NCBI GenBank assembly: GCA_040752635.1
Contig: JBFMGS010000011.1
Coordinates: 1 to 50,495, forward strand
Length of the DNA stretch: 50,495 nt
Direction: 5' to 3'
DNA from: JBFMGS01 sp040752635
GTDB lineage: Bacteria; Bacillota; SHA-98; UBA4971
In this document: positions 31,802 through 40,542 of the stretch, piece after piece
Numbering within the stretch: the first letter of the stretch is position 1
How the letters are laid out: each line of letters starts with the position of its first letter
Position numbers and translations under genes: made by a program
The notes under the pieces: generated by a model
What the model saw: only the letters and a program-made list of their open reading frames with translations
What the model was told of the DNA's origin: nothing
Database searches by the model: none

Positions 31802-32347
31802 CTACACTACCCTGGCAGGCTTCTGCTCGTGGCCGACGTTTCGGACGTTCACCGAGACTCTGGACACGTCCACCCCGACCGTGTCGCCGATGTATCGGGA
31901 CAGTTTCGTCTGGATCTGCTCGGCCACTTCGGGGATGGAGAGATCCGGGCTCACTACGACTGACACGAATATCTCCAGATTATCCCCCGAGGTATCCACA
32001 AGTGTATCAACGTCCTGGATTCCGTGAACTTCTCTTGCCGCCCGACGAACGAGCGACTCCACGGCGAGGGAGGAGATCCGCACCTCGCCGAGGCTTGTCC
32101 CGCGGATGATCGGCTTGCGCCGACCCCGGCCTCGGACAGAAAGCCAGAACAGGTACACTCCCGCGAGCGCGGCTGCCGCAGCGACTCCGATCGTCGCAGG
32201 GCGCAAGCTCTGGAAAGGCCCTGTGAGAAAGAGGTCCGTGAACAGCCTTGTGGGATTGGGGCCGAAAGCCATAGCAAGGAAAACTGCGCCTGTCCCGAGC
32301 AGTAACAGCGCAGACACGAACACGACAACCCGGTCGTAGGCTCTCAT
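31802..32347 (-). CDS. amaP: Alkaline shock anchor protein AmaP
   Basis: This 181-residue protein has two N-terminal membrane helices (VVVFVSALLLLGTGAVFLAM and a segment about residues 52-70), then an Asp23-like soluble domain (GEVRISSLAVESLVRRAARE, then VVVSPDLSIPEVAEQIQ). AmaP anchors Asp23 to the membrane in Staphylococcus. It lies 27 nt downstream of asp23 with DUF2273 following, a common envelope-stress trio in Bacillota. Confidence 0.92.
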   Translation of the reverse strand: MRAYDRVVVFVSALLLLGTGAVFLAMAFGPNPTRLFTDLFLTGPFQSLRPATIGVAAAAALAGVYLFWLSVRGRGRRKPIIRGTSLGEVRISSLAVESLVRRAAREVHGIQDVDTLVDTSGDNLEIFVSVVVSPDLSIPEVAEQIQTKLSRYIGDTVGVDVSRVSVNVRNVGHEQKPARVV

Positions 32348-32374
32348 GGAGACTTCTCCTTTCGGCCAGCCCAG

Positions 32375-32791
32375 CTAGCGGACTCGTGGGCCCTCCTGCT
32401 TCTCTTCGTGCGGGAAGTTGACTCCCTGCACGTGAACGTTAACCTCGACTACTTCACGCCCGGTCATGCTCTCGATGGCTCTTTTTACGTTCTGCTGGAC
32501 TTTCCAGGCGACATCAGGGATTCTGACTCCGTAGTTGACCACAACGAAAAGATCGACGGCTGCTTCCTTCTCGCCGACCTCGACTTTCACTCCTTTGGAT
32601 AGGTTCCGCCGCCCGAGCAGTTCGGCTATGCCTCCTGCAATGCCGCCGCTCATCCCGGCAATTCCTTCAACCTCAGTTGCAGCGAGGCCTGCGATCACTC
32701 CTACGACCTCGCTTGCAATCTTGATGCCTCCAAGGGTCTCATGCTTTCCATGCTGAGGAGCGTCGCCATAACCCAGATCTCCTGGCTGCAT
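32375..32791 (-). CDS. Asp23/Gls24 family envelope stress protein
   Basis: This 138-residue soluble protein has the family pattern GGIKIASEVVGVIAGLAATEVEG near residue 21, LFVVVNYGVRIPDVAWKVQQ and VNVHVQGVNF. B. subtilis YqhY is the homologue and is encoded immediately after accC, as here, where it has been linked to acetyl-CoA carboxylase control. The accC gene lies 26 nt upstream. The N-terminal 17 residues are polar and not conserved. Confidence 0.94.
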   Translation of the reverse strand: MQPGDLGYGDAPQHGKHETLGGIKIASEVVGVIAGLAATEVEGIAGMSGGIAGGIAELLGRRNLSKGVKVEVGEKEAAVDLFVVVNYGVRIPDVAWKVQQNVKRAIESMTGREVVEVNVHVQGVNFPHEEKQEGPRVR

Positions 32792-32817
32792 ATCGTGTGG
32801 ACCTCCTCCTGGATGTA

Positions 32818-34170
32818 TTATAGCACTGCAAGAACATCGTCATCGCAGTAGATTCTCGCCTCGCGAAACCGGGAACTACCTAAAAGCCTTCGCTGGAACT
32901 CAATGTTGGTTGAGATCCCTCCGATCTCGAACTCGTCCAGAGCTCTTGACATCCTTGCGAGCGCTTCGTCCCGATCCCGCCCCCAGACGGCCACCTTTGC
33001 AACGAGAGAATCGTAGTACGGTGGCACACGGCATCCTGCGTAGAGCGCGGTATCGACGCGGACTCCCGGGCCCCCCGGCAGCATGAGCGACGACACCTCG
33101 CCCGGTGAGGGCATGAAGTTTCTGTCGGGATTTTCCGCGTTCACCCTGCATTCTATGGCGTGACCGGAAAACACCACATCGGGTTGTCTGAGGCCGATGC
33201 GCTCGCCCGCCGCTATCATGAACTGAGCTTTCACGATGTCGATTCCGGTAACGAGCTCTGTTACCGGGTGCTCCACCTGGATCCTTGTGTTCATTTCCAT
33301 GAAGTAGAACTGGCCGTCGGCATCCACCAGAAACTCCATCGTCCCCGCGTTAGTGTAGCCGATTGAGAGGGCGCCGCGCACCGCCGCTTCCCCCAGCGCC
33401 TCGCGGAGATCGTCGTCCACGGCCGGCGAAGGCGACTCTTCGATGAGTTTCTGGTGTCTTCTCTGCACCGAGCAGTCGCGCTCGCCCAGGTGAATGGCGT
33501 TGCCGTCTTCGTCCACGAGCACCTGCACTTCAACGTGCCTTGGGTTTTCAAGCAACCTTTCCAGATAGACTCCGGGCACGCCGAAGGCGGCCTCCGCTTC
33601 AGCCTGCGCAAACCTGATTGCGGTAAGCAGTTCTTCTCGACTTCCGGCCACACGCATCCCCTTGCCGCCCCCGCCTGCGGTCGCCTTCACCATGACGGGG
33701 AACCCGTGCTCCGATGCAAAGGCGAGCGCGTCTTTCTCGTCCTGCACGATACCATTTGTGCCCGGGATGACCCGGAGGCCCGCATCGGCCATCGCCCGTT
33801 TTGCCTCGGCTTTATCCCCCATAACACTCATGACGCGGGAACTAGGTCCCACGAACTTGATGTTGTGGGACTCGCATATCTCTGCGAAGTAGGGATTCTC
33901 AGCGAGAAAGCCGTATCCCGGGTGGATCGCATCCGCTCCCGATAGCATCGCCACGCTGATGATGTTAGGTACGTTCAGGTAGCTCCGCACGCTGGGGCCC
34001 GGGCCGATACAGTAAGCCTCGTCCGCCAGCCTTACCGGGAGGGAATCCGCATCAGGTTCGGAATACACTGCTACCGTGTTGATGCCGAGTTCCTTCGCTC
34101 CCCTTATAATCCTGAGTGCGATCTCGCCCCTGTTTGCCACCAGGACCTTTCGAATGGAGAGATCCGACAC
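32818..34170 (-). CDS. accC: Acetyl-CoA carboxylase, biotin carboxylase subunit
   Basis: ATP-grasp enzyme that carboxylates biotin on AccB, the first half-reaction of fatty-acid synthesis. The 450-residue protein has VLVANRGEIALRIIRGAKEL, the ATP-binding KATAGGGGKGMRV, the bicarbonate/biotin region RDCSVQRRHQKLIEESPSP and EMNTRIQVEHPVTE. Length is normal. It follows accB by 27 nt, the usual accB-accC pair, and precedes the Asp23-like gene. Confidence 0.97.
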   Translation of the reverse strand: MSDLSIRKVLVANRGEIALRIIRGAKELGINTVAVYSEPDADSLPVRLADEAYCIGPGPSVRSYLNVPNIISVAMLSGADAIHPGYGFLAENPYFAEICESHNIKFVGPSSRVMSVMGDKAEAKRAMADAGLRVIPGTNGIVQDEKDALAFASEHGFPVMVKATAGGGGKGMRVAGSREELLTAIRFAQAEAEAAFGVPGVYLERLLENPRHVEVQVLVDEDGNAIHLGERDCSVQRRHQKLIEESPSPAVDDDLREALGEAAVRGALSIGYTNAGTMEFLVDADGQFYFMEMNTRIQVEHPVTELVTGIDIVKAQFMIAAGERIGLRQPDVVFSGHAIECRVNAENPDRNFMPSPGEVSSLMLPGGPGVRVDTALYAGCRVPPYYDSLVAKVAVWGRDRDEALARMSRALDEFEIGGISTNIEFQRRLLGSSRFREARIYCDDDVLAVL

Positions 34171-34197
34171 GTTATACCTCCCGTAGTGTGATAACCT

Positions 34198-34677
34198 CTA
34201 CAGCTTCTCCAGCACGAACAGGGGCTGGCCGTATTCGACGGGCTCCGCGTTTTCCACCAGGATTTCCACAACCCTGCCCCTTACCTCAGATTGTATTTCA
34301 TTCATGATCTTCATGGCCTCGATGATGCATACCGTCTGCCCTGGGGAGACAATGCTGCCTACCTCAACGTAGGGCTCGGCATCAGGCGCGGGCGCTCTAT
34401 AGAAAGTGCCGACCATCGGCGCCACTATGGAGGTGTAGTCCTCGCGGGCCGTCGGACCTGCCCTGTCAGTACGCACAGGTTCCTGCTTTGCACCGGGCGC
34501 TCCAAGGCGCTCGCCGGGCTCCGCCTCGTACCTTGCCCGTTCTTCGTGAAGTACGGAATGTTCCCGCCTGAGCTTGACGGATAGCCCCTCCGCAGCGACC
34601 TCGAGCTCTGCGATGTCATGAGCGTTCATTATTCTGGCGAGCCCCGAGATCTCGCGCCGCAAGTCTTTGAGTATCAC
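34198..34677 (-). CDS. accB: Acetyl-CoA carboxylase, biotin carboxyl carrier protein
   Basis: Carries biotin on K123 in the motif EAMKIMNE. The 159-residue protein has a helical N-terminus (DIAELEVAAEGLSVKLRR), a charged and Pro-rich linker, and a C-terminal biotinyl domain (about 82-158) that includes the protruding-thumb region (YRAPAPDAEPYVEVG) of AccB proteins. The GTG at 34677 is the best start; a TTG lies two codons later. A GC hairpin (GGGGGC/GCCCCC, 34704-34722) lies just upstream without a U-run; it may be a leader element. Confidence 0.95.
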   Translation of the reverse strand: MILKDLRREISGLARIMNAHDIAELEVAAEGLSVKLRREHSVLHEERARYEAEPGERLGAPGAKQEPVRTDRAGPTAREDYTSIVAPMVGTFYRAPAPDAEPYVEVGSIVSPGQTVCIIEAMKIMNEIQSEVRGRVVEILVENAEPVEYGQPLFVLEKL

Positions 34678-34870
34678 CTTTGTGGCCTGCCTTCCTTGGG
34701 GTTGGGGGCGATGAGTGCCCCCTGATGTTTCGGCTATAGACTACCCGGCCGGGGCAGCCAGTAACCACGACCGGTTCTCTTCGCCCATGCCTTCCTATAT
34801 TCACCGTGCTTTGGCCTTTTCCTGCTTCCACGGTTTGCGTCTTCAGTTCAGGCAGATGAACTGCGGTGGC

Positions 34871-35455
34871 TCAACGCCCGCGTTCAACTATGGTTATTCT
34901 GTCGAGCTCCACGCCCAGACACCTCGCGGTGATGTCGCCGATCTGCTCGGCATCGGCCCGGGTAAGCTCCGGACCGGAGACCACCACATCGCAGGTATCC
35001 ACTCTAACAAACACAAGGGCATCTTTGTAACCCCGTGCCCTGATGAGGGCCTCGGCCTCCGCCTCTGCCTCCGTCCTCTTTGACAGGTCTACCAGTTGCA
35101 TGCTTGCGGCAGCGCGGGCCTGGTCCGAGGCTTCCTCGTCAGCCAGGATTTGCCGAAGCGTTTCCACATTCCTGGACCTCGCCCGGCTTCGCTCCAGCCT
35201 GTACTCGGCGAAGAAGTCACCCGCGGTATCCCCCGTGTCACTGGTCGTCGTTGTCGTTGCCGCTGTTGTGGCGGTCGGCTTTGTCTGTGGCGTCGCCTTG
35301 CCTCTCTGGGTCACGTTCGTACCTGCGGCTACGGGTTGTGCCGCGTCATTTGGCCCCGGCCCCATGTTCCTGGTTCCGATAAGTATGCCGAGCACGACCG
35401 CGATGACGACCATCAGCGCAAACCCCGACCTTGCCCTGTCCTTCATAAAGCTCAC
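34871..35455 (-). CDS. spoIIIAH: Stage III sporulation protein AH
   Basis: Mother-cell protein that meets forespore SpoIIQ to form the engulfment feeding-tube channel. The 194-residue protein has one N-terminal helix (FALMVVIAVVLGILIG, about residues 12-27), a Thr/Ala-rich linker (TATTAATTTTTSDT) and a C-terminal YscJ/FliF-like ring domain (FFAEYRLERSRARSRNVETL onward). It ends the eight-gene spoIIIA operon and precedes accB, as in B. subtilis. Confidence 0.94.
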   Translation of the reverse strand: MSFMKDRARSGFALMVVIAVVLGILIGTRNMGPGPNDAAQPVAAGTNVTQRGKATPQTKPTATTAATTTTTSDTGDTAGDFFAEYRLERSRARSRNVETLRQILADEEASDQARAAASMQLVDLSKRTEAEAEAEALIRARGYKDALVFVRVDTCDVVVSGPELTRADAEQIGDITARCLGVELDRITIVERGR

Positions 35456-35461
35456 CTACCT

Positions 35462-36348
35462 CTACTTCTCTCTCGGCAATACCGCGACCTTATGCGGAGG
35501 GATGTCCAGGAGAGTCGTAACGGCATCGGTGAGCGCCCCTTTGACCCTCGGGTCTCCCGCACCGTCCGACACCACGAGGATCCCCTGAACCCTTGGCTCC
35601 ATCACGTTCCGCACGACGGGCACGGCCAAACCCCCGGCTCTTTCCTGCGTTGTCACCACCTCCCCGCTTGTGCGTACCTCGGTAGTCTCCCGCGTTACTC
35701 CCCCCGAATCCCGCTCCCTTGTGATGCTCTCTTCCCTTGTGGCATTCTCTGCATAGTCGTACGCGCGGCCTGTATAGAAGGAAACCTTCACGGTCACCCG
35801 GCCCGCTCCTTTAACCTGAGAGAGGATCTCTGCAAGATTACGTTCGAGACGTGCTTCATCCGAGTCGAGCCCGAGGCCGAATCCGGCAGCGACGGCCCTG
35901 GCATCTTCGGTAACCCTGTGGGGAGGATTCGCTGGAGTCTGCGACGGACTCTGCAAACTCGGCGAAAAGCCGATGGCAAGAATGAGNNNNNNNNNNNNNN
36001 NNNNNNNNNNNNNNNNNNNNNNNNNNNNNNNNNNNNNNNNNNNNNNNNNNNNNNNNNNNNNNNNNNNNNNNNNNNNNNNNNNNNNNCCGAGTCGAGCCCG
36101 AGGCCGAATCCGGCAGCGACGGCCCTGGCATCTTCGGTAACCCTGTGGGGAGGATTCGCTGGAGTCTGCGACGGACTCTGCAAACTCGGCGAAAAGCCGA
36201 TGGCAAGAATGAGCGCGCCGATGAGGCCAATAGCGATGAGCCACCCGATCCTCCGGATTTGAGGGGCCTTGAGGTCGTTCACGTCCCCACCCTTACCCTC
36301 GAGGAGCTTCATAATGAAGTTGGCAAAACCTGTCGCCACACCTACCAC
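35462..36348 (-). CDS. spoIIIAG: Stage III sporulation protein AG, split by assembly artefact
   Basis: Ring-forming protein of the mother-cell/forespore channel. As given, the coding sequence is broken by a 100-N gap flanked by a 127-bp direct repeat. Deleting one repeat copy plus the N (227 bp) restores one 219-residue frame: 887 minus 227 is 660 nt, exactly 220 codons. The restored protein has a membrane helix (about 33-52, IGWLIAIGLIGALILAIGF), a Pro/Ser-rich linker, and a C-terminal ring-building domain (LERNLAEILSQVKGAGRVTV, then VQGILVVSDGAGDPRVKGAL). The GTG at 36348 is tentative; an ATG 12 codons later is possible. The gene is probably intact in the organism. Confidence 0.9.
35860..36213. 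repeat. 127-bp direct repeat around 100 N: unmerged contig overlap
   Basis: Positions 35860-35986 and 36087-36213 are identical over 127 bp and are separated only by N at 35987-36086. An exact repeat directly abutting a scaffold gap on both sides, of length 127 (a standard largest k-mer in de Bruijn assemblers), indicates that two contig ends overlap and should have been joined. Its removal repairs spoIIIAG. Confidence 0.93.
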
Positions 36349-36363
36349 CCCGATTACGGCGGT

Positions 36364-36951
36364 TTAGAGATGCGCCTCTACAACGACCCGGGTGCCGTTG
36401 GCAAGGCCGTAGAAATCTCTTATGGCGCGTTCGACCCTCATCTCGAGTAGCGCTTTCGTTTCCACACCCTGGAGGCCCCGCGCACCATGCAAACCTGCCC
36501 GGGACCCGTCCGCACCGATCCCCCTTAAGACCACGAGGATCTTCTCCACCTCACCTGATGGCCCGACCAGAACATCGGCAGATGCGTGATCTGCGCCAGA
36601 GGATAGCCTGGCAAGCGACTCGATCTGCCGGGAGATGCGCTCCTTCATGTCGGCACCTGCCACCGTCAGTCCGGCCTCTGTGATCCTCCCTGCTATCCCG
36701 GCGTATCCTGCTCGGCCTCCGCCCCCGGTCTCTACCACCCCCGAAAGCGAAGGCGTAGCGATTGCATTTTCGAGCCTGGAGATGTCCACGAGGGAGCTCA
36801 GGATCACCGCCACCACGACAAGCCCGACGACGACCCTCGCAGACCGCCGCAGGTCGTTGCGAGGCAGGAGCATCTCGGCAAACGCAAGCACGAGTCCCAT
36901 TACAGCCAGCTCGGCCACCCATTGCTTGAGGGTTTCTACCAACTTCGCCAC
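36364..36951 (-). CDS. spoIIIAF: Stage III sporulation protein AF
   Basis: Membrane component of the SpoIIIA channel complex. The 195-residue protein has two N-terminal helices (WVAELAVMGLVLAFAEMLLP and VVVGLVVVAVILSSLVDI) and a soluble C-terminal ring-building-like domain, with a Gly-rich stretch near residue 75. The GTG at 36951 follows GGTAGGTGG right after the spoIIIAE stop (4-nt gap). Length and order match the operon in B. subtilis. Confidence 0.93.
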   Translation of the reverse strand: MAKLVETLKQWVAELAVMGLVLAFAEMLLPRNDLRRSARVVVGLVVVAVILSSLVDISRLENAIATPSLSGVVETGGGGRAGYAGIAGRITEAGLTVAGADMKERISRQIESLARLSSGADHASADVLVGPSGEVEKILVVLRGIGADGSRAGLHGARGLQGVETKALLEMRVERAIRDFYGLANGTRVVVEAHL

Positions 36952-36955
36952 CCAC

Positions 36956-38248
36956 CTACCTCAGCGCCGCCGCCAGGTTTGTAAGGCCTGATATCACCGA
37001 GATCGCTGCGAAGAACGCGAAGGCCGAGACTCCCAGAGCGACCAGGATCATAACCAGCGTGTTCCCGAGGGCTCCGAGGCATCTCGTAAGTTGCTCGTCG
37101 CCCATCGGTTGCACGATAGCGCTTGCCACCTTATACATGGCTGCCACAGAGAATATCTTCGTCGCCGGGACAAGGCATATCATGAACACTGCGAGAAGAC
37201 CTGCCACCGTTAGCCCGCTCTGGATAAGCGCGGAACAACTTGCTACCATCCCGACGGCATCTGCGAACATCTTGCCGACCACGGGGATGAACGTTCCGGA
37301 CACAAACTTTGCTGCCCGGATGGACACGGTATCTGCTACCGCGGCACCTACGCCGCGCACCGTCATGACGCCCACGAACAGTGTCATGAATCCCCCGAGG
37401 GTGGCCACGCTTCCGTCGCGAAGCAAGGCCGCAAGACGCGTCAGTTGAACGCGCTCAGTGATCATGCTCGTTATCTCAAGCACGGCTGAAAGAAAGATAA
37501 GCGGAAACACCAGGTTGTTCACGAGGCCGCTGGTGGCGCCGGCCGCTGCCACAACTGCAGGGCTCATGACCGCGGCCGACGTTACTCCGCCTGTCGCGGC
37601 AAGTAGCGCGAATAGAAGCGGTGTTGCAGAGTGGACAAACGTTGTCATCCTCTCAACGGCGGCGCTCGCCACCCTGCTCGCAACCAGGAAGCTATTGGTC
37701 GCCATCACAGCAAGCACCATGAAGCACGCGGCGCGCGCGATGCCGGTCACGTGCTCCGCGCCAAGGCCCGACGCGAACTCCGACAGCACGGAGCACATGA
37801 CCCCCAGCACTATGAGCTGGCCGAGAAGTGAGAGGCTGGCCTTCACTTCGCTCGCCACGAGCCCCAGAACGCCGGAAGCGATCTTGCCGGCATCGAGCCG
37901 ACCCGCGGCATCCCGTGGGGACCTTATCATGCCAGCGAGGTCAAGCCCGGGGAAAAACTCCTGCATGCTCCGGTCAACGTCGTGAAGGAAGTCCTCCAGC
38001 GCTGCAGTGTCAAGCGCATCCAGTTGCGCTCTGATGATGTCGTTCTCCGACGGAGCCGTGTCTTGTACGCCAGAGGCAGCCTCGGCCAGGGATGCTCCTA
38101 TGCAGACAGCAACAATGAGGAGCGCTGCAGCCACAGCCGCCGCTGCCAAGCCCATCTCCCAAAAGCCCTGCGGCACACCTTTACGTGCATGTCTGGTCGC
38201 CATCCGAGCGGGACCCCCTGCGACTGTCCACATAATCGCACTCTTCAT
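36956..38248 (-). CDS. spoIIIAE: Stage III sporulation protein AE
   Basis: Polytopic membrane protein of the spore channel, 430 residues. It has a hydrophobic signal-like segment (about 32-57, ending SLAEA), an extracellular-type helical region, then about seven membrane spans (LLGQLIVLGVMC through VALGVSAFAFFAA). The ATG at 38248 overlaps the spoIIIAD stop by 4 nt; no strong ribosome site precedes it, consistent with coupling, and ATGs at 38233 or 38203 are alternatives. The open frame upstream to 38371 is a shadow of spoIIIAD. Confidence 0.93.
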   Translation of the reverse strand: MKSAIMWTVAGGPARMATRHARKGVPQGFWEMGLAAAAVAAALLIVAVCIGASLAEAASGVQDTAPSENDIIRAQLDALDTAALEDFLHDVDRSMQEFFPGLDLAGMIRSPRDAAGRLDAGKIASGVLGLVASEVKASLSLLGQLIVLGVMCSVLSEFASGLGAEHVTGIARAACFMVLAVMATNSFLVASRVASAAVERMTTFVHSATPLLFALLAATGGVTSAAVMSPAVVAAAGATSGLVNNLVFPLIFLSAVLEITSMITERVQLTRLAALLRDGSVATLGGFMTLFVGVMTVRGVGAAVADTVSIRAAKFVSGTFIPVVGKMFADAVGMVASCSALIQSGLTVAGLLAVFMICLVPATKIFSVAAMYKVASAIVQPMGDEQLTRCLGALGNTLVMILVALGVSAFAFFAAISVISGLTNLAAALR

Positions 38249-38640
38249 CGGAGAAAGCGGATGATGGTTTCGAGAACCGCCACCAGTACCGGGAGAGCCA
38301 TTACGAGGATGATCACCTTTCCGGCAAATTCGAGCTTGGTCGCGATAGCGCCTTCTCCTGCGTCCCTGCACACCTCGGCGCCGAAGGAGGCGAGGTAGGC
38401 CACGCCGATGACCTTGAGCACCGTCACGAAGTAAATGTTGCCTGCCTTCGTCCTGGATGCAAGGTCAGTGAGCGCGCGCACGAGAAAGCTGATGTGCCCG
38501 AGCATCGATGCGAACACTATGACGGCCGTTATGATGCTAAGCCAGATCGCAATCTCCGGTCTCTGCGATCGAAGCATCACTATTAGGACTGTGGCCACCA
38601 CGCAGACTGCAAGAACCCTAGCGATATCCACGATGCGCAC
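38245..38640 (-). CDS. spoIIIAD: Stage III sporulation protein AD
   Basis: This 131-residue membrane protein of the SpoIIIA complex has about four hydrophobic segments, starting with IARVLAVCVVATVLIVMLRS, and the conserved VLKVIGVAYLASFGAEVCRDAGE. AC and AD are distantly related to small type III secretion export components such as FliQ. It follows spoIIIAC by 12 nt and overlaps spoIIIAE. Confidence 0.95.
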   Translation of the reverse strand: MRIVDIARVLAVCVVATVLIVMLRSQRPEIAIWLSIITAVIVFASMLGHISFLVRALTDLASRTKAGNIYFVTVLKVIGVAYLASFGAEVCRDAGEGAIATKLEFAGKVIILVMALPVLVAVLETIIRFLR

Positions 38641-38652
38641 ACCCCACGCCAG

Positions 38653-38853
38653 TCACCATAGCCTGAACACGGTCAGGATGTCGTCGAGAAGCTCTTTGAA
38701 CCGGACGAGCGCCACGCCGAACACCAGGGCTGCGCCGATGACAGTTGCCGCCCAGGCGAAGTCTTTTCTGCCCACTTGCTCAAAGATGAGTGCAACCACA
38801 ATGGAGATAATGCCTATCCCTGCGACCTTGAAGACGATATCTATACCTGGCAT
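38653..38853 (-). CDS. spoIIIAC: Stage III sporulation protein AC
   Basis: This 66-residue membrane protein has two hydrophobic helices (VFKVAGIGIISIVVALIFEQ and AATVIGAALVFGVALV) joined by a polar turn GRKDF, the size and topology of SpoIIIAC. It is the shortest gene in the operon and lies between AB (31-nt gap) and AD (12-nt gap). Confidence 0.95.
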   Translation of the reverse strand: MPGIDIVFKVAGIGIISIVVALIFEQVGRKDFAWAATVIGAALVFGVALVRFKELLDDILTVFRLW

Positions 38854-38884
38854 CCTGTCCTCTCCCTTCGGGTAGCAGCATGCC

Positions 38885-39400
38885 TCAGTATAAAAGGAGA
38901 GCTATCATGGCGCCCACGGTTGCACCCAGGTACCGCCACATCCTGGCTGTCCGTTCCGCCTCCCCTCGAGCCCTCGCCTCGCTCGCATGAAGCCTCTCCC
39001 GCACAAGAGATATGTGCCTGAGTTGGTCCTCGGCGCTGCACGAGCCGAGGGTCACCCCGAACGCGACGAGCGCGTCGCGATCCTCGGGCGCCAGAGCGGA
39101 CGATGCGTAAGCGCAGCGCACCGCCGTCTCCCACGCGACTCCGGGGAGGCCTTCGGCGGACGCAAGGGAGGCCGCTGCCATCCGGAACATGCGGGCTGCT
39201 ATGCCCCTGCTGGCCCGCGACGCCCGGACGAGTGCCTCGCACAAGGGGGTTCTGGCATATGAAATCTCCGTTTCCAGCACGGCGAAGGCAAAAGCCAGCT
39301 CGGCAAGGTCCCGGGGCCGATCCAGGTGGTTCCTGGCGACCGTATTTCCGATTAGCGTGGCGGACCCGACAACCAGGGCCGCACCGATGAGCTTCACCAC
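38885..39400 (-). CDS. spoIIIAB: Stage III sporulation protein AB
   Basis: This 171-residue protein has an N-terminal membrane helix (KLIGAALVVGSATLIGN) and a C-terminal one (YLGATVGAMIALLLY) flanking a helical soluble domain, resembling GspF-like packing. I chose the GTG at 39400 because AGGAGG precedes it by 9 nt and the protein then begins, like other SpoIIIAB, directly with the helix; the longer frame from 39457 overlaps spoIIIAA and has no ribosome site. It probably partners SpoIIIAA. Confidence 0.92.
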   Translation of the reverse strand: MVKLIGAALVVGSATLIGNTVARNHLDRPRDLAELAFAFAVLETEISYARTPLCEALVRASRASRGIAARMFRMAAASLASAEGLPGVAWETAVRCAYASSALAPEDRDALVAFGVTLGSCSAEDQLRHISLVRERLHASEARARGEAERTARMWRYLGATVGAMIALLLY

Positions 39401-39425
39401 GGGGAGATGCCTCCTGACGTGTACC

Positions 39426-40460
39426 TCATGGCGCGCAGGCTCGTGCATTGTCCCCATGCGGGCCGGCTACGAGCACCTTTCTCGTGCGGGCGTCAAGTAT
39501 GCCCTCGACAGTGCCAGGGCCGTTAGCGTGGCTGAGCAGGATCGCCCGTTCAAACAAGCGGCCTTCGAAGACGGACTTCAAGGTAGGCCGCTCGGCTACG
39601 TCTTCGAGCGACTCGCCGTGGGCCGTAGCTATCATGCTGACGCCGGCGTTCATGACCTCACAAATGGCGAGAACGTCCTCTTCCCTGCCGATTTCATCCG
39701 TCACGACTAGATCGGGAGACACGGACCGAACGAGCATTATCATGCCTTCCGCCTTCGGGCATGCGTCCAGGACATCGGTGCGAAGGCCCACAGTGTTCTG
39801 AGGAACACCCGCGTAGCAGGCGGCTATCTCCGAGCGCTCGTCTACCACACCCACCTGTATCCCGGGAAACCCAAGGGAGGGCACGCCGTCGCTTGCCTGC
39901 CTGGTTATGTCGCGAAGAAGCGTGGTCTTGCCGCAACGGGGAGGAGAGATGATGAGCGTGTGAAAGAGCCGGGTCCGCGACTTTATGATGTGAGGCATGA
40001 CGCTGTCGGCGGCTCCGAGCACCTCGCGGGCAACCCTGACGCAGAACCCGGAGATGTCCTTGAGGACCTTCACCTGGCCTCGTTCGATCACGGCACGCCC
40101 CACAAGGCCGACCCTATGGCCGCCTCGGAGAGTGATGTAACCCTGCCGGATCTCTTCTTCGAAGGCGTAGAGCGAGCCGCCTGCCATGAGTTGAAGCGTC
40201 GCGAGCGCTTCCTGGTCGCTTATGATGTAAGGGTCATCGCCCTGGCGGGCCGCCCCGCCACGGGCTGCGACAACGATCTCGTCATCGCCTGCCAGGAGCA
40301 TGACAGGCCGCCCGCGGCGAAGGCGGATCTCACCGGTCCGCGAAAGCACCTCTCCCGGCATCAGCGCTATGGCGGACCGGAGCTTGAGCGGAAGGTAGGG
40401 TAGGATCTCATCAACGATGACTTTGTGGACAGGTTTTCCGCCTCGTCCTTCCCCTGGCAA
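39426..40460 (-). CDS. spoIIIAA: Stage III sporulation protein AA, secretion-type ATPase
   Basis: Cytoplasmic ATPase that energises the SpoIIIA channel and resembles type II/IV secretion and pilus ATPases. The 344-residue protein has Walker A ISPPRCGKTTLLRD, Walker B-like LVVTDEIGREED, and VVDERSEIAACYAG. TTG at 40460 is preceded by AGGAGGGGGG at good spacing, a strong site compensating for the rare start codon. First gene of the operon; a sigma-E-like promoter lies just upstream. Confidence 0.95.
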   Translation of the reverse strand: MPGEGRGGKPVHKVIVDEILPYLPLKLRSAIALMPGEVLSRTGEIRLRRGRPVMLLAGDDEIVVAARGGAARQGDDPYIISDQEALATLQLMAGGSLYAFEEEIRQGYITLRGGHRVGLVGRAVIERGQVKVLKDISGFCVRVAREVLGAADSVMPHIIKSRTRLFHTLIISPPRCGKTTLLRDITRQASDGVPSLGFPGIQVGVVDERSEIAACYAGVPQNTVGLRTDVLDACPKAEGMIMLVRSVSPDLVVTDEIGREEDVLAICEVMNAGVSMIATAHGESLEDVAERPTLKSVFEGRLFERAILLSHANGPGTVEGILDARTRKVLVAGPHGDNARACAP

Positions 40461-40483
40461 GGCAAGTCCCCCCTCCTGTAACT

Positions 40484-40512
40484 ATGAGTATTCGGGGGGA
40501 CTCGTTTTATGA
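40484..40512 (-). promoter_or_regulatory. Sigma-E-like promoter of the spoIIIA operon
   Basis: On the minus strand TCATAAA (40506-40512), 13 nt, then AATACTCAT (40484-40492). This resembles the sigma-E pattern (ATA-containing -35; CATAC-type -10). In B. subtilis spoIIIA is transcribed by sigma-E in the mother cell. Position, 24 nt upstream of the spoIIIAA start, is suitable; the -10 match is only good in its first half. Confidence 0.45.
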
Positions 40513-40542
40513 CGAGGTTGTGGAAAAAGAGGGGGCGCCGCC

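Noticed and set aside
34704..34722. GGGGGC/GCCCCC hairpin upstream of accB as a terminator
   Set aside because: There is no U-run on either strand next to the stem.
34616..34831. 71-codon minus ORF upstream of accB
   Set aside because: No motif and it overlaps the accB start; more likely leader sequence.
35860..36213. Tandem duplication within spoIIIAG
   Set aside because: The repeat abuts N on both sides, is exactly 127 bp, and its removal restores a perfect frame, so it is an assembly overlap and not biology.
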